Shown here: one piece after another, positions 12,701 to 25,245 of the stretch
Layout of the letters: each line of letters opens with the position of its first letter
Numbering within the stretch: position 1 is the first letter of the stretch
Assembly (NCBI GenBank): GCA_036346405.1
Contig: CM070558.1
Coordinates: forward strand, 2,728,001-2,792,000
Direction of reading: 5' to 3'
DNA from: Phyllostachys edulis
Lineage: Eukaryota > Streptophyta > Magnoliopsida > Poales > Poaceae
Length of the DNA: 64,000 nt
Program-made: the position numbers and the translations under genes
The notes under the pieces: generated by a model
What the model saw: the letters and a program-made list of their open reading frames with translations, nothing else
The model's database searches: none
What the model was told of the DNA's origin: nothing

Positions 12701-15700
12701 TGTGGTATGTTAGTCTTGCTTGCTCAAATGTCATTCGAGATTGATTACCATTTTGTGTGCAGGTTCTATCTCTGCATGTGGTACAAAGATGAGCCACATT
12801 CTGAGGAGAAGATTATCTACTATCTTGCCAGATTGAAATCTAAGGAGATTCTGCGAGATTCTGGCCATGGTTTGGTATTATCCAGAGACTGGGCTAAGAA
12901 AATTTGCTTGGCACTTGGCCAGAAGAACTCATTTTCTCGGGGGTTCGATAAAATTCTTGCCCTCCTTTTGGTATGTGAGTGCTTCCTGATGTTTGATTTT
13001 AGTTTTAGTTAGATGCTGCTGAGTTAATACCCAATGTTTTCTCAGGCTAGCTTGAGAGAGAATTCTCCTGTGATAAGAGCAAAGGCCTTAAGGGCGGTGA
13101 GTATATGTGAACTTATGAAACTATATAAAGTACAAAATTCTCATTTGGACACTAGGCATCACTACCTATCACCTTAATTCCTGTGTAGGTCAGCAGTATA
13201 GTTGAAGCTGATCCTGAGGTCTTGGGTGACAATCGTGTCCAATCTGCTGTTGAAGGAAGATTTTGTGACTCGGCTATTTCTGTTCGTGAAGCTGCCCTTG
13301 AGCTTGTTGGAAGGCATATTGCTTCATACCCTGATGTGGGCCTGAAGGTCAGTAGGCATACGAAGTTATCTTATGGCATATTCTTCGGTGTTAATGTGAT
13401 TAACTTTACATCTTTCCATCACAGTATATTGAAAAAGTTGCTGAGCGGATAAAGGACACTGGAGTAAGTGTTCGCAAACGTGCGATCAAAATTATCCGTG
13501 ATATTTGTGCTTCAAATCCAAACACGGATACAACTCATGCCTTTGTGGAGATTATTTCACGTGTTAATGATGAAGAGTCAAGTGTACAGGTGAGTTTATA
13601 TCAAAAACCATTGACCGGTGCTCAGGACATTGCATTATTATAGTGAATTTTATTGCAGCAGAAATGTTTGTATCAAAGGTTGATTGTGATGTGTATATGG
13701 GCTTCAAGAATTGTTATTGTGCATAAATGTAAGTAGTGATAGTTAACTAGTTACTGTTACATGGGGAATTCCCTTGCATTTTGCAAAATAAAAATCATCC
13801 TCATCAGGAAAGTTTTCTATTACATAAAACTAGATAGGGGCAGTTCTTGATACATCAAAACTCTCCCTTTTTTTCTTTTGCAAAATTTAGAGCATCCTCT
13901 TCTATGTGATTTTTGCGCTTTATTTATGCAGAATTTAAAACATCAAAACTTGAAGTCACATTTATAGGCAGATTCTGATGCCTTAAAATGTAAATCTAAG
14001 GAAGGTTTAGGATATCAGAAAAAAAATGCTATGCAACATTTTGGACCTGCAAGAGTTTAGTTCCTTTTTATTATCCATGTTTGTTAATTTAAATGTATCT
14101 TCATTTTTTTTTTGTAGGATCTTGTATGCAAAACATTTTATGAGCTATGGTTTGAAGAACCAACTGGGAGTCATAAACACTTGGTTGCTGATGGTAGTTC
14201 AGTTCCTATGGAGATTGCAAAAAAGACTGAGCAAATTGTTGACATGTTGAGAAAGATGCCCAATCACCAACCCCTTATTACCATTATAAAACGCAATTTG
14301 ACTCTCGATTACCTCCCACAGTCAACTAAGGCAACAGGCATTAACTCATCCATTATGGCATCACTTCGGAAGCGTTGTGAATTGATATGTAAACGCTTGC
14401 TAGAAAGAATATTGCAGGTATTTTCTGACCAGAGTTAAACACTAATTAATTTTGCATAATTGAGATTGATTATTACATGTGTTTGCTATGAAGGTTGAGG
14501 AGGGAGCTGCTAATGAGACAGAAGTCCATGCACCTCCTTATGTTCTTGCCTTGCAAGCATTTTGTATCGTTGATCCCACTCTATGCACTCCAGTAACTGA
14601 TCCTTCTCAGTTTGTTGTGACACTTCAACCATACCTTAAGAATCAGGTGATCATGGGTTTCCTTCTGTTGAACTTTAGGTTGCCTTCTCCTCCTGTCAGA
14701 ATAACTTTGGGTCTATCACATGAACTTCTTTGCTTTAGTGATTATTTCAGAAGTGAAGAGAATGACTGTTTAGCAAGCATTAGGAAGAATGTTTAGCTGG
14801 CATTTCTTGCTTTCTTCTATACTTTGGTTATGCATATCATGCCCATGATATTATATGATTTATGGTTTCTTGCTTCTCTCCTAGCCTCCTGTTTGCTCTC
14901 TAAAATTATATATTCAAAGGGAGATTATTTTAGCTTCAGTATTTTGGACCGTAGCTTTCTAACCTAAAGCCAAGTTACGATTATATAACATTTAGTAAGG
15001 CATCTTCCTGGTGGGTGATGATTAAATTTCAGCTCCTCACCTGCTAGTGTTCTTTACGGGCAATTCCTACTTTCTGACAGCGAGGGCTCACTGAAGTCCT
15101 GTGGCTTCACACCTGTGCCCTGTTGCTGCACGTTCCTTCCACATCAGATTGTTTATCATGCTCCTCTGCTAGTTGTACTGCAGACATGAGCATATATGTC
15201 TATGTTGGAAAATTCTGATGTCATGTGTAATAGGTGCAGGACTGTACTGAAAACAGCAGAGCTTGGGCTTTTATTGTGCTTCTTAAAAAGCTGATGTTCT
15301 TGTTGATGCAAGCAAGTAAAATTTTTGTGCAGTGCGAGTTTGCAATGTCTATTCCTGCTACAAATTCATTTAGTTGTATATATCTTTTTTGGAAGTGAAT
15401 GTAAGGGTGTTTATGGCTCTGTGAATAAATTTTTTTACTGCAACCTTTTGCACCTGCTCCTGATCTTCTATATCCACAGGTTGACAATAAATCAACTGCC
15501 CAGTTGCTTGAAAGTATAATTTTTGTTATTGATGCTGTTCTTCCACTCCTACGGAAGCCACCACAAACTGTGGTAGTAGAACTTGAGCAGGACCTGAAGC
15601 AGATGATAGTTCGCCACTCTTTTTTGACAGTTGTACATGCCTGTATCAAGTAATTATATTCCTTACCTTCACCCTCACTTTTTTCTTATGAGTGATGAGC

Positions 15701-18700
15701 AGTATTGATGCATATGTCCTTCACTTTTGAATATGGTTTGTTGAGAATTCATATCCCACAAGCTCCTGTGTTATTGTCTTATTGATGATGTGGCATGGAT
15801 GGGTTGTCTTATTTGTAGTTTTCTGATTATTTAGTGCTCCTTTTGTTAGCAACTTTCACAACATCTCTCTTATATTGTTTCATCTGGCAACTTTCTTTTA
15901 GCAACTTTCACAGCATTACTTTGTCCAAATAGGACGAAAATGGATTTTGTATTGAGTGGATCCTAGCAAAGCAAAATAAAATGTGGATTATAATTTGGAT
16001 AGGCATGGGAGATATGGATTTTATCTAAACTGGTACATATTTTATCTAAAACGAATACGGATGCGGATTGAGTTCAAAGATAAACATCCTCACAACTTTA
16101 AATAGGTTAATAAGTTAATAACATACATTTATCTATTATGGCATGATTTGAGCATTCATAATATTTTTTAAAAAGTGCATTTAGTTAATGAATACTTTTT
16201 TCATATATGAATCGTCACCATTTGTATGTCGGAGGGGACTTATCTAGTGCAAATCAAATATTAGATGCAATAATGCAAACCTCATTTGGTTCAAGCATCA
16301 ATAATTGAGCTTACTAGGAACTGAGCTAGGCTTAGTTGGTGGGAGGTGTGGGTGTACACCCCCACCACCTAGGTTCGAGTCCTCTTCGGCTCGAATTTGG
16401 GTGTCTATTCTTCCTCTTAATGAAAAGATACCTAGTTCCTCCTTGGTGTTCTTGTTTGTTTTGATATAATTGAGGTCACTTGGTTTTATGTGGATTATCT
16501 TGCCTTGAAACCTTCTTGTTTATTTATCTCTATTTGCCCATTTTCATGAACAGGTGCCTTTGTGCCCTTAGCAATGCAGCAGGTAGAGGTCCGAGGTTAT
16601 TGGAGTACCTCGTTAACATTTTTTACAAGCATCTGTCTGGTTCTAATTCTGATAGTCAGGTATTGTACTTGATTAATTGAGTAAACTGCAAATGAATCTA
16701 AATTTGCTATATATGAATCTTATTTTCACAATGCAGTTTTTTCTCTTAATTTACACCCTATTTTAGTGGTCCATGCTTTAGCTGTATGTCTCAAAATAGA
16801 TGTCACACCATAACAAGCAATACCATATAAAGTATGATTGAATGGACTTCTCTTCATGTGGAGCTGTGCTTTCTTTTATTTCCATTGTTGTTGGTGAAAT
16901 GGTATATATTATAATATTTAATCCATAGAATAGTTTTAGAACAAGTGGCATAGTTATATATTGGTTGATACTTGATAGGGTTATATGGTATCGTGAGACA
17001 TAGAATTTGTCGAACATGTGCTATTGAGGACAGTTTTATAAGTGCATTTATCCTGCATGGGAGATGAAACATTTCTTTCTTATTCCCTAGTTTCCTGTGC
17101 TTGCAATATAATTTAGCTTAGTTATAGTTTCCTGTGCTTGCAATATAATGTAGCTTAGTTATAGTTATCTGATCATTTATCTTTTTGAAACTCAGCTATT
17201 GGGTCGCTCGTTGTTTTGTCTCGGGCTGCTTCTTAGGTACGGTTATCAACTGATGGCAACATCTGAAAGTCAACTTGATTTCCCAAAGATTCTTGACTTG
17301 CTCAAGAGAAGGTATCTTCTCAAGGAGGATTTCAGCTTGAAGGTTCGAGCTTTGCAGGTGTGTGCTGAGCATTAATACATTTAATACTCCACTTAGTGAC
17401 ACTGGCAACTAGAAACATAAAGTAACTCTTAACATGTCTACATGACTGTGTTGCTTTAGTTGTTTGGGGTTCTTGCATATTTTTTATATGAACTGTTCCT
17501 TATTAAATGACAACTTTTGTTTGTGCATGCAGGCTTTGGGATACATACTTATTGCAAAACCTGAATTTATGCTACAGAAAGATATCTTACATCTAATAGA
17601 GGCGTCACTATCTTCTGATGTCGATTATAGATTAAAGGTATAGACATTCTTCTTGTAATGGCATCTACTCTCCAAATCATTTTTTTATACTTGGATCCGC
17701 TTGTCCAGATTCAAGGATTGCAAAACCTTTATGAGTATCTGCGTGATGCGGAAAGCCAACTTACCGCAGAGAGTACTGGCAAGCCTCCTGTATACCATGC
17801 AACTAATGGTGGAAGTGAAGTGCCTGTTGCTGCTGGTGCTGGAGACACCAACATATGCGGTGGTATTATCCAATTGTATTGGAATTCTATTCTTGAAAGA
17901 TGCTTGGATACAAACGATCAAGTTCGTCAGACTGCACTGAAGGTGAATTAGGTTGATGTCACATTTTCGCACTTCCCCCCGTATTATTTTACAATAGAAA
18001 ACAATCATTGTTTTTTTTTCTTTTTGTAGATTGTTGAAATCGTTCTTCGCCAGGGCTTAGTTCACCCCATTACCTGTGTTCCACACCTTATAGCACTTGA
18101 AACTGACCCGCAGGAGGGGAACTCGAAGTTGGCTCATCATCTGCTGATGAATATGAATGAAAAGTATGGCGATCCTATTTCTCATGTTTATGTTTATTTT
18201 TTGAATAAAATCATCTGATCAGTTTGAGTTGCTTGCAGGTATCCTTCATTTTTTGAAAGCCGCTTAGGTGATGGCCTACAAATGTCATTTAGATTCTTCG
18301 AGTCCACAGTCAGCAACCATAACATGGTGGCAACAAACATTAAATCAAATCCAATTGCATTTGTTAAACCTGGCATATCTAGAATATACCGTCTTATCCG
18401 TGCAAATCGAAATTCAAGAAACAAATTTGTGCACTCAATAGTCCGCAAATTTGTGTCTGATAGCCGTAGTTACCCCACAATCAGCTTTCTTGTGTAAGTA
18501 ATTGAAGTAAATTATGTCTGTCGATCCTTTATTCTTTGATGGGTATTCGGCTCTCAAGTTGTGTAAACATTGCAGATACTGTGCTGAAGTTCTTGCCTCT
18601 CTCCCGTTCACATGCCCCGATGAACCACTTTACTTGATCTATGATATAAATCGAGTTATTCAAATAAGAGCTGGAGCAATCGAGGCAAATTTGAAAAATT

Positions 18701-19671
18701 GGACTTCCTTGTATCAGCAGCAAGATATTGTGGGTATGTCGAGAGACACTGGTGATGTTATGCATGAGCCTGGGGGATATCCTGCCCAGAATTTGGCAGA
18801 TGTTTCTCAAAGGATGCTTAACAATCCATGCAGCACGTCAGGTGTGCACATGGCCAAACTTCAGGTGAGTGAGAGAAGTTCTGGGTGCAATGATTTGAAT
18901 AGAGTTTGTTAATATACTGATGCAGTGATGGACTGATGGGTGCAATTCTTACATGTTTGCATCTCATCATTTTCCACTAAATTGCCCTTTGTTTTCAGGA
19001 AGATTGCCATGACTCGATAGCTCTGCAGCTCCTCCTCAAACTGAAGAGACATGTGAAAATTGTCTATAGTTTAACTGATGCCCGCTGTCAGGTATGCATC
19101 GCCCCTTGTTTGGAGATTAGTACTCCTAGGACGCATTTACATGACACAAGGTTTGTTTCAAATTTCAATACAGGCATTTTCTCTAAAGGATCCACCAAAA
19201 TCTGGTGAAACAATCTCCAAGCAGAATATCCTGTTTAACATTAACAACACTAACATCAGTTTGCCGAGCTGCCTGCAGGATGTAGCGCGTGTATACCAGG
19301 TAGTTATGCTAACCTTTAGATTTCTTGGCAAAATAAAGTTGTATAGTTTATGGTCTAGAATTTGGTGGACACTCTTCTTAACATTTGACGTAACTTGTGA
19401 TGCACAGGATTTTAAGACATTGCTGCGAGATGATTCCATGGACTATGGAATGTATACCGCTACGGTCCAGAAAAAGCGTTCAACTCCGAGAAGTTCGTCG
19501 AAAGTTAGGAGGCCAGCGGCTGCTCCAACAAGAGGCCGTGGTGGTGGTGGTGGTAATAATAATGATGACGACACTGACGACGAAGAGTGGACCGGCGGGC
19601 CGAGAGTGCTTGACTTCAGCGCTCAGGCAAGCAATGGTGGGCGAGTAACAAGGCAAAGGGTCCAAGTATGA
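6721..19671 (+). CDS. SCC2: Sister chromatid cohesion protein SCC2 (NIPBL-like cohesin loader)
   Basis: Loads cohesin onto chromatin, with SCC4 as known partner. About 1,820 residues, near full length. Exons: 6721-6932, 7018-7148, 8225-about 8400 (end unresolved), 9636-9781 (or 9772), 9856-9961, 10056-10306, 10450-10560, 10670-10781, 11083-11176, 11303-11489, 11576-12007, 12166-12692, 12763-12970, 13046-13096, 13189-13347, 13425-13589, 14118-14417, 14494-14646, 15480-15649, 16554-16659, 17196-17357, 17533-17637, 17709-17942, 18030-18163, 18239-18493, 18576-18864, 18999-19091, 19174-19299, 19408-19671. Apart from exon 3, junctions are GT-AG and phases agree. Exon 12 encodes the plant-specific PHD finger (CCVC, MTCDVC, FHSDC, CPLC, around residue 720). 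Exons 14-16 encode HEAT repeats (SVREAALELVGRH, SVRKRAIKIIRD), followed by the conserved NIPBL C-domain. The tail is acidic, then basic. The ATG at 6721 is chosen because it follows a 5' leader and opens the conserved N-terminus (LPNTVHSEI). No disabling change is seen. Confidence 0.95.
7359..7729 (-). mobile_element. Solo LTR in SCC2 intron 2 (TGTTACG family)
   Basis: Begins TGTTACG and ends TGTGACA, 371 bp, flanked by perfect 5-bp duplications CGAGC (7354-7358 and 7730-7734). Ends and length match the LTRs of the element at 34122-38211 (TGTTACG..GTGACA, 368 bp), as does the internal GGGGAAG-rich text. By comparison with that element, whose primer site is on the minus strand, this copy is antisense to SCC2. 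A solo LTR arises by recombination between the two LTRs of a full element. Confidence 0.85.
8896..9031. mobile_element. Foldback MITE with 9-bp target duplication
   Basis: A 136 bp element in SCC2 intron 3, flanked by perfect ATTAATATT (8887-8895 and 9032-9040). The arms mirror each other: TTTGATTATTTGCCACTCC near the left and GGCAAATAATCAGATC near the right, with AAGATGTGCA..TGCACATCTT further in. The 9-bp duplication suggests a Mutator-superfamily derivative. The foldback could form a hairpin in the pre-mRNA. Confidence 0.8.
9065..9180 (+). mobile_element. SINE-like insert in SCC2 intron 3
   Basis: Contains a pol III B-box (GGTTCGATCCC at 9103-9113) preceded by text like a degenerate A-box (GGGGGCGCGGGAGTGCG). 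This fits a tRNA-derived SINE head. No cloverleaf can be drawn, so it is not a tRNA gene. The boundaries are approximate. Confidence 0.5.
16321..16452 (+). mobile_element. tRNA-derived SINE in SCC2 intron
   Basis: Shows an A-box-like segment (GGCTTAGTTGGTGGG, about 16329-16343) and a B-box (GGTTCGAGTCC at 16372-16382), spaced as in tRNA-derived SINEs, followed by a T-rich 3' end. It lies in the intron between 15650 and 16553, sense to SCC2. The A-box to B-box interval contains a GTGTACACC palindrome. No mature tRNA fold is possible. Confidence 0.65.
17091..17164 (+). repeat. 37-bp tandem duplication in SCC2 intron
   Basis: Two copies of a 37-bp unit starting TTTCCTGTGCTTGC lie head to tail at 17091-17127 and 17128-17164, differing by one base (ATTT/ATGT). 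The duplication is recent. It lies about 30 bp upstream of an exon acceptor, so it adds to the branch-point region. Confidence 0.85.
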
Positions 19672-20814
19672 TCGGTGTTGGTGCTTTGTACATTGTAGGA
19701 AATTTATAGGTGACAGGGCGCTCCTAGGGTTTAGGTCGTTTAGGCTCATTAGCAGCAAGTAGTACATAGAAGCAGAAAGGAAAGGAAGATAGCTTTACTT
19801 AGAAGCCATTAATTGGAGCACTCCTTTTCTTGCTGTGCCCATTTCCTTTTTGTAATTTCTGCCGGGCTTTGGCAAAACTCAAGAACGGGTTGTGCTCCGA
19901 TTCTAATTCCATTGGAAAAGAAAGGGTTTCTTTTGCTTTCATTCATAGTTGCACATGGTATGTGGAGTCATTGTTTTATTACCATGGCATTGTAATTTGT
20001 ATACGTGTATTTCAGCAGTTGAAGTTGATCAGCGCGGCAGCACCTGACAGCGTTTTCTGTGTGGTTTCTACGATTTTAATTGCCGTGCTTGCATTACGCA
20101 TGACACCATGAGTCTGACATGTCATTGTTTAGCGTTGGTGTTGTGCGTGTATGCCAGTTGAAATAGTATAATCAATGAGGCAGCACCGGGCGATGTTCTT
20201 TATTTTTTCCCCCTGTGGTTTTAGGATTTTTTTCCCCCTGGCGATGCTTGCGCTATCTACTAGTCCGGCATGTCCTGTGATCAATGGAGTCTTGCTCTTG
20301 CAGCTTGTGATATGGTTCTATGTAGATACGCATATTAAGAGATCGACTAGGAGATTACACGTTAAGCATACCATCACCTTCAACTTGTTATTGTTTAGGT
20401 GTAAGATCAGGGTGTGCCATGTGTACCAGTTTGTAGTAGTTCGGAGACTCAGAAGCCATTTCGGTTAAACCCCGTCATCTGGGTGTTCAGTTCAGAAGCC
20501 ATTTCGGCTAAACCCCACCATCAAAAGCTAAAAGATTGCAAGCATTCACACAGGCATGACAGAGGCAATCAGCAAATAGCTTAGCTTTTCACCGTCTGAT
20601 TCAGATGCCCACTTCGCAAAGTGAGAAGAGAGTGGTCAAGAAAAGAGCATACACTAGTGTCCGCTTGCTGCGTTGCTGCCATGAGCGGAGGGACGCCACA
20701 CGAGGCAGCGAGAACTGGGCCGACGTGTGCGGTTTATGCTCGAATCCAGCAGTTTTGATGTGTCATGCCTGTCTGATCATCTTTAGACGTTTCTTGTTAT
20801 CTCAGTGCATCTCT
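19672..20814. other. SCC2 3' flank
   Basis: Includes the SCC2 3' UTR. No second gene is recognised. A 24-bp near-identical direct repeat starts CAGAAGCCATTTCGG at 20450 and again at 20492. The segment ends at the left target duplication (GTCTT, 20815-20819) of the gypsy element. Confidence 0.45.
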
Positions 20815-20819
20815 GTCTT

Positions 20820-23800
20820 TGAAACATCTGCAAAATTCAAAAATTTCAAAATCAATTTCAGTTTTGATTTGAATCTCGTTTTCAAATCTCAGTTTACCAA
20901 ATTTCAACCAAATTCAACAAAAATCCCCCAAATTCATCAAAACCCAACCAAATCCCGCTTTCCCTTTCTCCCTTCCGCCTTCTCCTCTCCGGTCGCGCCA
21001 TCACCCAAAGCCGCCACCACCCCGTTCCCTCGCCGTCACCGCCTCTAGCACCGCCACCGTCATCCACCACCTCCCGCGCCACCTCGCCCCCCCTCTTCAA
21101 TGCATCCCGCACCCCAAGTCGCCAGCGCCGCACCGCCCCCGTCATCCGCCACCTCCCGCGCCACCTCCTGCGCCACCTTGCCCCCCCTCTTCAATGCATC
21201 CCGCGCCCAAATCGCTTGACACAAGATCGCCCGTGCCATCCCTGCCGCGCAGGCTCAGCCCCGCCGCTCGATGAGGGCACCGCCAACGTGGCGCCACCCT
21301 CGCGACGCCCATGCTCCACCTCACCCGCCACCCATGCCGCCTCCTCTCTCGCGGCCGCCCAAACATGCACAACAAGACGTCGCCGCTCGCCTTCAATGCG
21401 GTGCTCAAACCCTAGCGCCACCTCGCACGCCGCCCATCCCGCTGCCCACGCCGCCTGCCCACGCCACGCCCTGCTCCCACCGCCTCCACGAGGCTATAAA
21501 AGCCGCCCCGCTCGGCCTTCATCTCCTGCACCAAGCCCTTCCTCCCCCTCCCCACCCACCTTCTTCCCCAAGGCCGGCCAAGAGTCGCCGCCGCCACTGC
21601 CACCGCAACCCCCTCGCCCAAAAGCCCAACCCGCAAAAACCCTAGAGGTAAGAGACTTACCTCAAGCTCCCCGCGCCGCTCCCCCTCGTCGCCGGTCTCC
21701 ACCGCCCCTTGGCCGCGGTTCCTTCCTCTTCCTCATGGAGGGCCGCCGGTTCCGTCGCCTTGCTCCCTTCGCCTGCTCACGCTCGCGCAGGAGCGCTTGG
21801 CCTTTGGCCAGCGCCACGCCTCAGACCTCTTAAGGCCAGGCCGAAGCAGGCCGTGGGCCGCACAGTAATGGGTTCGGCCCATTACTGTTTAAACAAATCC
21901 GGCCCAAACACTATTCCTTGCACAGTATTCTTTTTACTATTCATCAAAAAAAATCAAAACACTGTTCAAACAGTAAACTGATTACTGTTCCTAAGTCTAG
22001 ATGAGTGGTTAATTACTGTTTATATCTAATTCATATGTATGAATAGTAAAATGGCCACTATTCATCGAAACCCTAATTTGATATTTTATACCTATTCTGA
22101 CCGTCTCGAATCCAGAAAGCCCGTTCTTGACTCTGTTCAACTATACCAAGCTCCAAATAAATATTTCCACATTTCTATAGATTTCTTTAAACCTTTACAA
22201 TATTTTTGTTGTAGTTGGATCCGAATCTCAAACTTCGTTCAGTCCAATCAAGCACCAGATAAATTCCCACCATTCCACACCACCTTCCTTTAAGTCTCTT
22301 TTTGGTTTTATTTACTTGCTTGTTGTTCCCAGCTCATTCCTTGTTGAGCTAGTTTTTACTTGGTTTCTTTTTATTGCTTTGCTTCTCGTCAGGTCACGAT
22401 CTTGACGATCAGACTCTAGAAGACACCGGACAAGACCAGTATCAACAGGACTTTGTGCAAGAAGGCAAGTTGCATTCCTTGAACATTTTGAACCCACATG
22501 TCATATATTTATATTGATACTTTCATTATTATATTTGAGCCAATTACTTTAATTACTCAAATAATACTTTTGAATGCCATGATAATTAGATAAATCCTAT
22601 AATCCCACATATAAACCCACCCAGCACTTGTAGGCCATATTCACCTTAACAAGTTCACATAAAATATTATCTATATAAGTAGCTTTGTCACACAAATGTG
22701 CTATCAATCAAAAGCAGTGTTGGCGAGTCGCCAATGGTTTTGGTGGTGAGTTGAGGGTTGTGTCCAAGAAGTTGGACAACCCAATAGACTTGTGGAAAAG
22801 TGAGTCATCAGTGAGATCTCGAGGTGGACAACCACGAGTTGGTGTTGGGCCATTACCTCACTGGATGATAGGTAAGGACAAGAACCTTGTGCCAAGTGAT
22901 CAACATAGAAAACTGTTCAACCACATGCGTGGTCATTACTCCTTGGCTTAGTACACTGCTCATCCGATTGAATATCTACAAGGAAATGTAACTGCTCTTG
23001 TGTGATAGAGTAGTTGCGGAACTGGGGTGTGACAGGAGTGGGCTTGAAGGGACACTTGGTAGTCTACACACAACGGTAGGTGCCATCAACATAGGGATGT
23101 GAGATCCACCGGGCCGGTGGAGTCTCCCTAGGGCTATATGGAGTTAAAACCTACTGGGTAGAGGCTAAAAAGGGTTGAGCAATGAAAATGCTTTGTTATC
23201 TCTACTCAGTCGCACGCTAACGTGTTGCGTGTCTATGTACTGACAGTATGAGTTTGAGATATCTTGTGGGTAAAGTTGGGCAACTCTGCAGAGTGTATAA
23301 AAGGTATTGAATCTGCCAGTGCTTAGGTTAATGAAGCTGTGTTAATGGGTGATTCTAGTACATGAGGCATAAGTAGAGTTTTGGAGATGGTAAGTTGGTA
23401 ATTGTGGTTTGATGAGAAACCCCTGATGTTATTATGTATTATTGTTTTACTGTTTTAAATGTAAACTGCTTTAACTGCAAAAATGCATCCACATATGCCT
23501 GTTAAGGTAAACCCTAACCATCCTTTGAACTCCTTGCATGTAATTATTTAGCTTTTCCATATGGCTTGTTAAGTACGGTAGTTGTACTCATTCTTGCATA
23601 ATCTGCAAACAATCTACAGAAGAAACCTGGGAAAATGCAGAGGATCTGGTTGAACAGGATTTTGATGGACCCACGGATTGCAACGACTACTATTATTAGG
23701 TCTCAACCGCGCTCAAGCGTGCCTGTGGTTTGAAGTTCTTTTGTCTTGTATTATATTAACTTTGGGCTTGGATACCCGTGTCAGTGTCAAAACTGGCTGT

Positions 23801-23936
23801 TAAGCCTTATCCTTGTTTAATAAAATGTTGGCTTTTGTTGTAATCGAAAGCTTGCTTGAGACACTGCTTACTTCGCAACTGCACATCCTGGGCAGTTGTG
23901 GAGAGGTTAACGTCCCCAGAATTTGGGGGCATTACA
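20820..23936 (+). repeat. 5' LTR of gypsy-type element
   Basis: 3,117 bp. It starts AT-rich, has a long C-rich segment (about 20950-21800) with a TATA box, then AT-rich sequence with the block GCAACTCTGCAGAGT (about 23280) shared by other LTRs in this window. It ends GGGGGCATTACA. Long open frames in the C-rich part translate to Pro/Ala/Ser low-complexity text and are not called as genes. Confidence 0.9.
21495..21501 (+). promoter_or_regulatory. LTR TATA box
   Basis: TATAAAA in the context GAGGCTATAAAAGCC lies within a GC-rich surround in the 5' LTR. It is conserved in the 3' LTR at about 25767-25773. It is the likely core promoter for element transcription. Downstream a strong donor-like GAGGTAAGAG (about 21645) follows the leader, so the leader may be spliced. 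Confidence 0.6.
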
Positions 23937-23939
23937 AAG

Positions 23940-23951
23940 TGGTATCAGAGC
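23940..23951 (+). other. Primer binding site (tRNA-iMet)
   Basis: TGGTATCAGAGC lies three bases after the 5' LTR end. This is the standard primer binding site for initiator tRNA-Met in plant LTR retrotransposons. It fixes the plus orientation of the element. Confidence 0.9.
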
Positions 23952-24492
23952 TTAGCTTGACTGTAGGTTGAGACTTTAAGTTGGCCTTAGGAATTAGGAA
24001 ATGAAGATCTTCAAAAATCATAGTTTGAAAAATTATAAAAGAATTTCTAAAAATAAAAATATAAGTATTATTGCTGTCTTTTCCCTTCTATTGCTATCTC
24101 ATCTAAACTTAGATTTGCAAAATCAATTTGTTTTATAAAAGATTTATCTTCTTCTCACCTAATTTCAACCTTTCGTCAGAAGTTGTAGTAGTGTTTAGAA
24201 TAATGCTAGAGTGTTATTAGATAGAGTGAACCCTAATTAGACGATCTTTTGGTTGTAAAACAAGTTGTACTATGTACTCTAAGTAGTATGTATACAACTC
24301 GTATAAATAATTGAGCTATGTTATTAACTGGTAATTTGTTTTTCTATCAGTATCTGTATATCATCCTTGTCAAAATTCAGTTCCTTCTTTTTGTCTTAAA
24401 CCTTATCTTAATCTTTCTTCACTTAACTCAAGTCTGGATCTTACTTACCTATCTGTATTTGGTCAAAATCGCTGCAGAATTACATTCCCAAG

Positions 24493-25209
24493 ATGTTTGG
24501 AACCAAGACCAGTATCAACTACCAAAGCAAGACTAACACAGAGGAGTATCAACCAAGCATGATAGAATTGATGACCATAAAGGAAATGATCAAATACCAA
24601 GGAGAGGAAAACCAAACAGGGATGATGGTAGCACCACCACTACAAATTCAGCAGAAGCTACCTACCAATTCCAATCCAAGACCACAATACAATGTGAGTC
24701 GACCAACCACAGTTCGATGTCACATATGTGGAGAAAATCATTACCAGAGGGAATGTCCACAAAAATCAGTAATATATTTCCACTGTGGACAACCAGACCA
24801 TTACAAGGTTCACTGCCCATTGAGGAGTATGAAAGCAGAGGCAGCCAAAGCCCAAGTGAAAAGTCAATTACATACCAACAAGACACCACCAATAAAACAA
24901 GCATGCAAAGGATATATGCTACTACCTAGAAAACAGTTAAGAAAAGCGAGACAAATTCTAGGAGAAAGAAGACCAACAACAGGATCGGTTCAGGACAAAA
25001 TTAACTATATTTCTACCAAGGATACGGCAGAGGCTGCCAAGGTCATTATCGGTACGTTTTTATTACATACAAAGGATCAACATTGGTTTTTAATCCAAGA
25101 GCCACCTTTTCAGTTTCTGAGGTACAATTTTACAACAGAAAGAGTAGCATGGAAAAAGGAATCGAAAATGCAGCGTGATTTTCCAACCTGTTCCCCTGGC
25201 TTTGAGTGA
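24493..25209 (+). pseudogene. Retrotransposon gag remnant with zinc knuckle
   Basis: A 239-codon frame. The middle reads CHICGENHYQREC, a perfect CX2CX4HX4C zinc knuckle of the gypsy Gag nucleocapsid (codons around 75-88). A second knuckle follows in which the first Cys is replaced (FHCGQPDHYKVHC). The N-terminal capsid part is short and weak, and no protease follows. The frame ends shortly before the polypurine tract. It is probably not functional as Gag. It could still bind RNA if translated, which is inference. Confidence 0.75.
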
Positions 25210-25231
25210 ATCTCGGGGACGAGATTCTTTT

Positions 25232-25245
25232 TAAGGGGGGTAGGT
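25232..25245 (+). other. Polypurine tract
   Basis: TAAGGGGGGTAGGT directly precedes the 3' LTR start TGAAACATC. It is the plus-strand priming site of reverse transcription. Confidence 0.85.

Noticed and set aside
21216..21833. 205-codon Pro/Ala/Ser frame in the 5' LTR, repeated in the 3' LTR
   Set aside because: The sequence is C-rich LTR leader, the frame is not conserved in length between the two LTRs, and frames on both strands are open.
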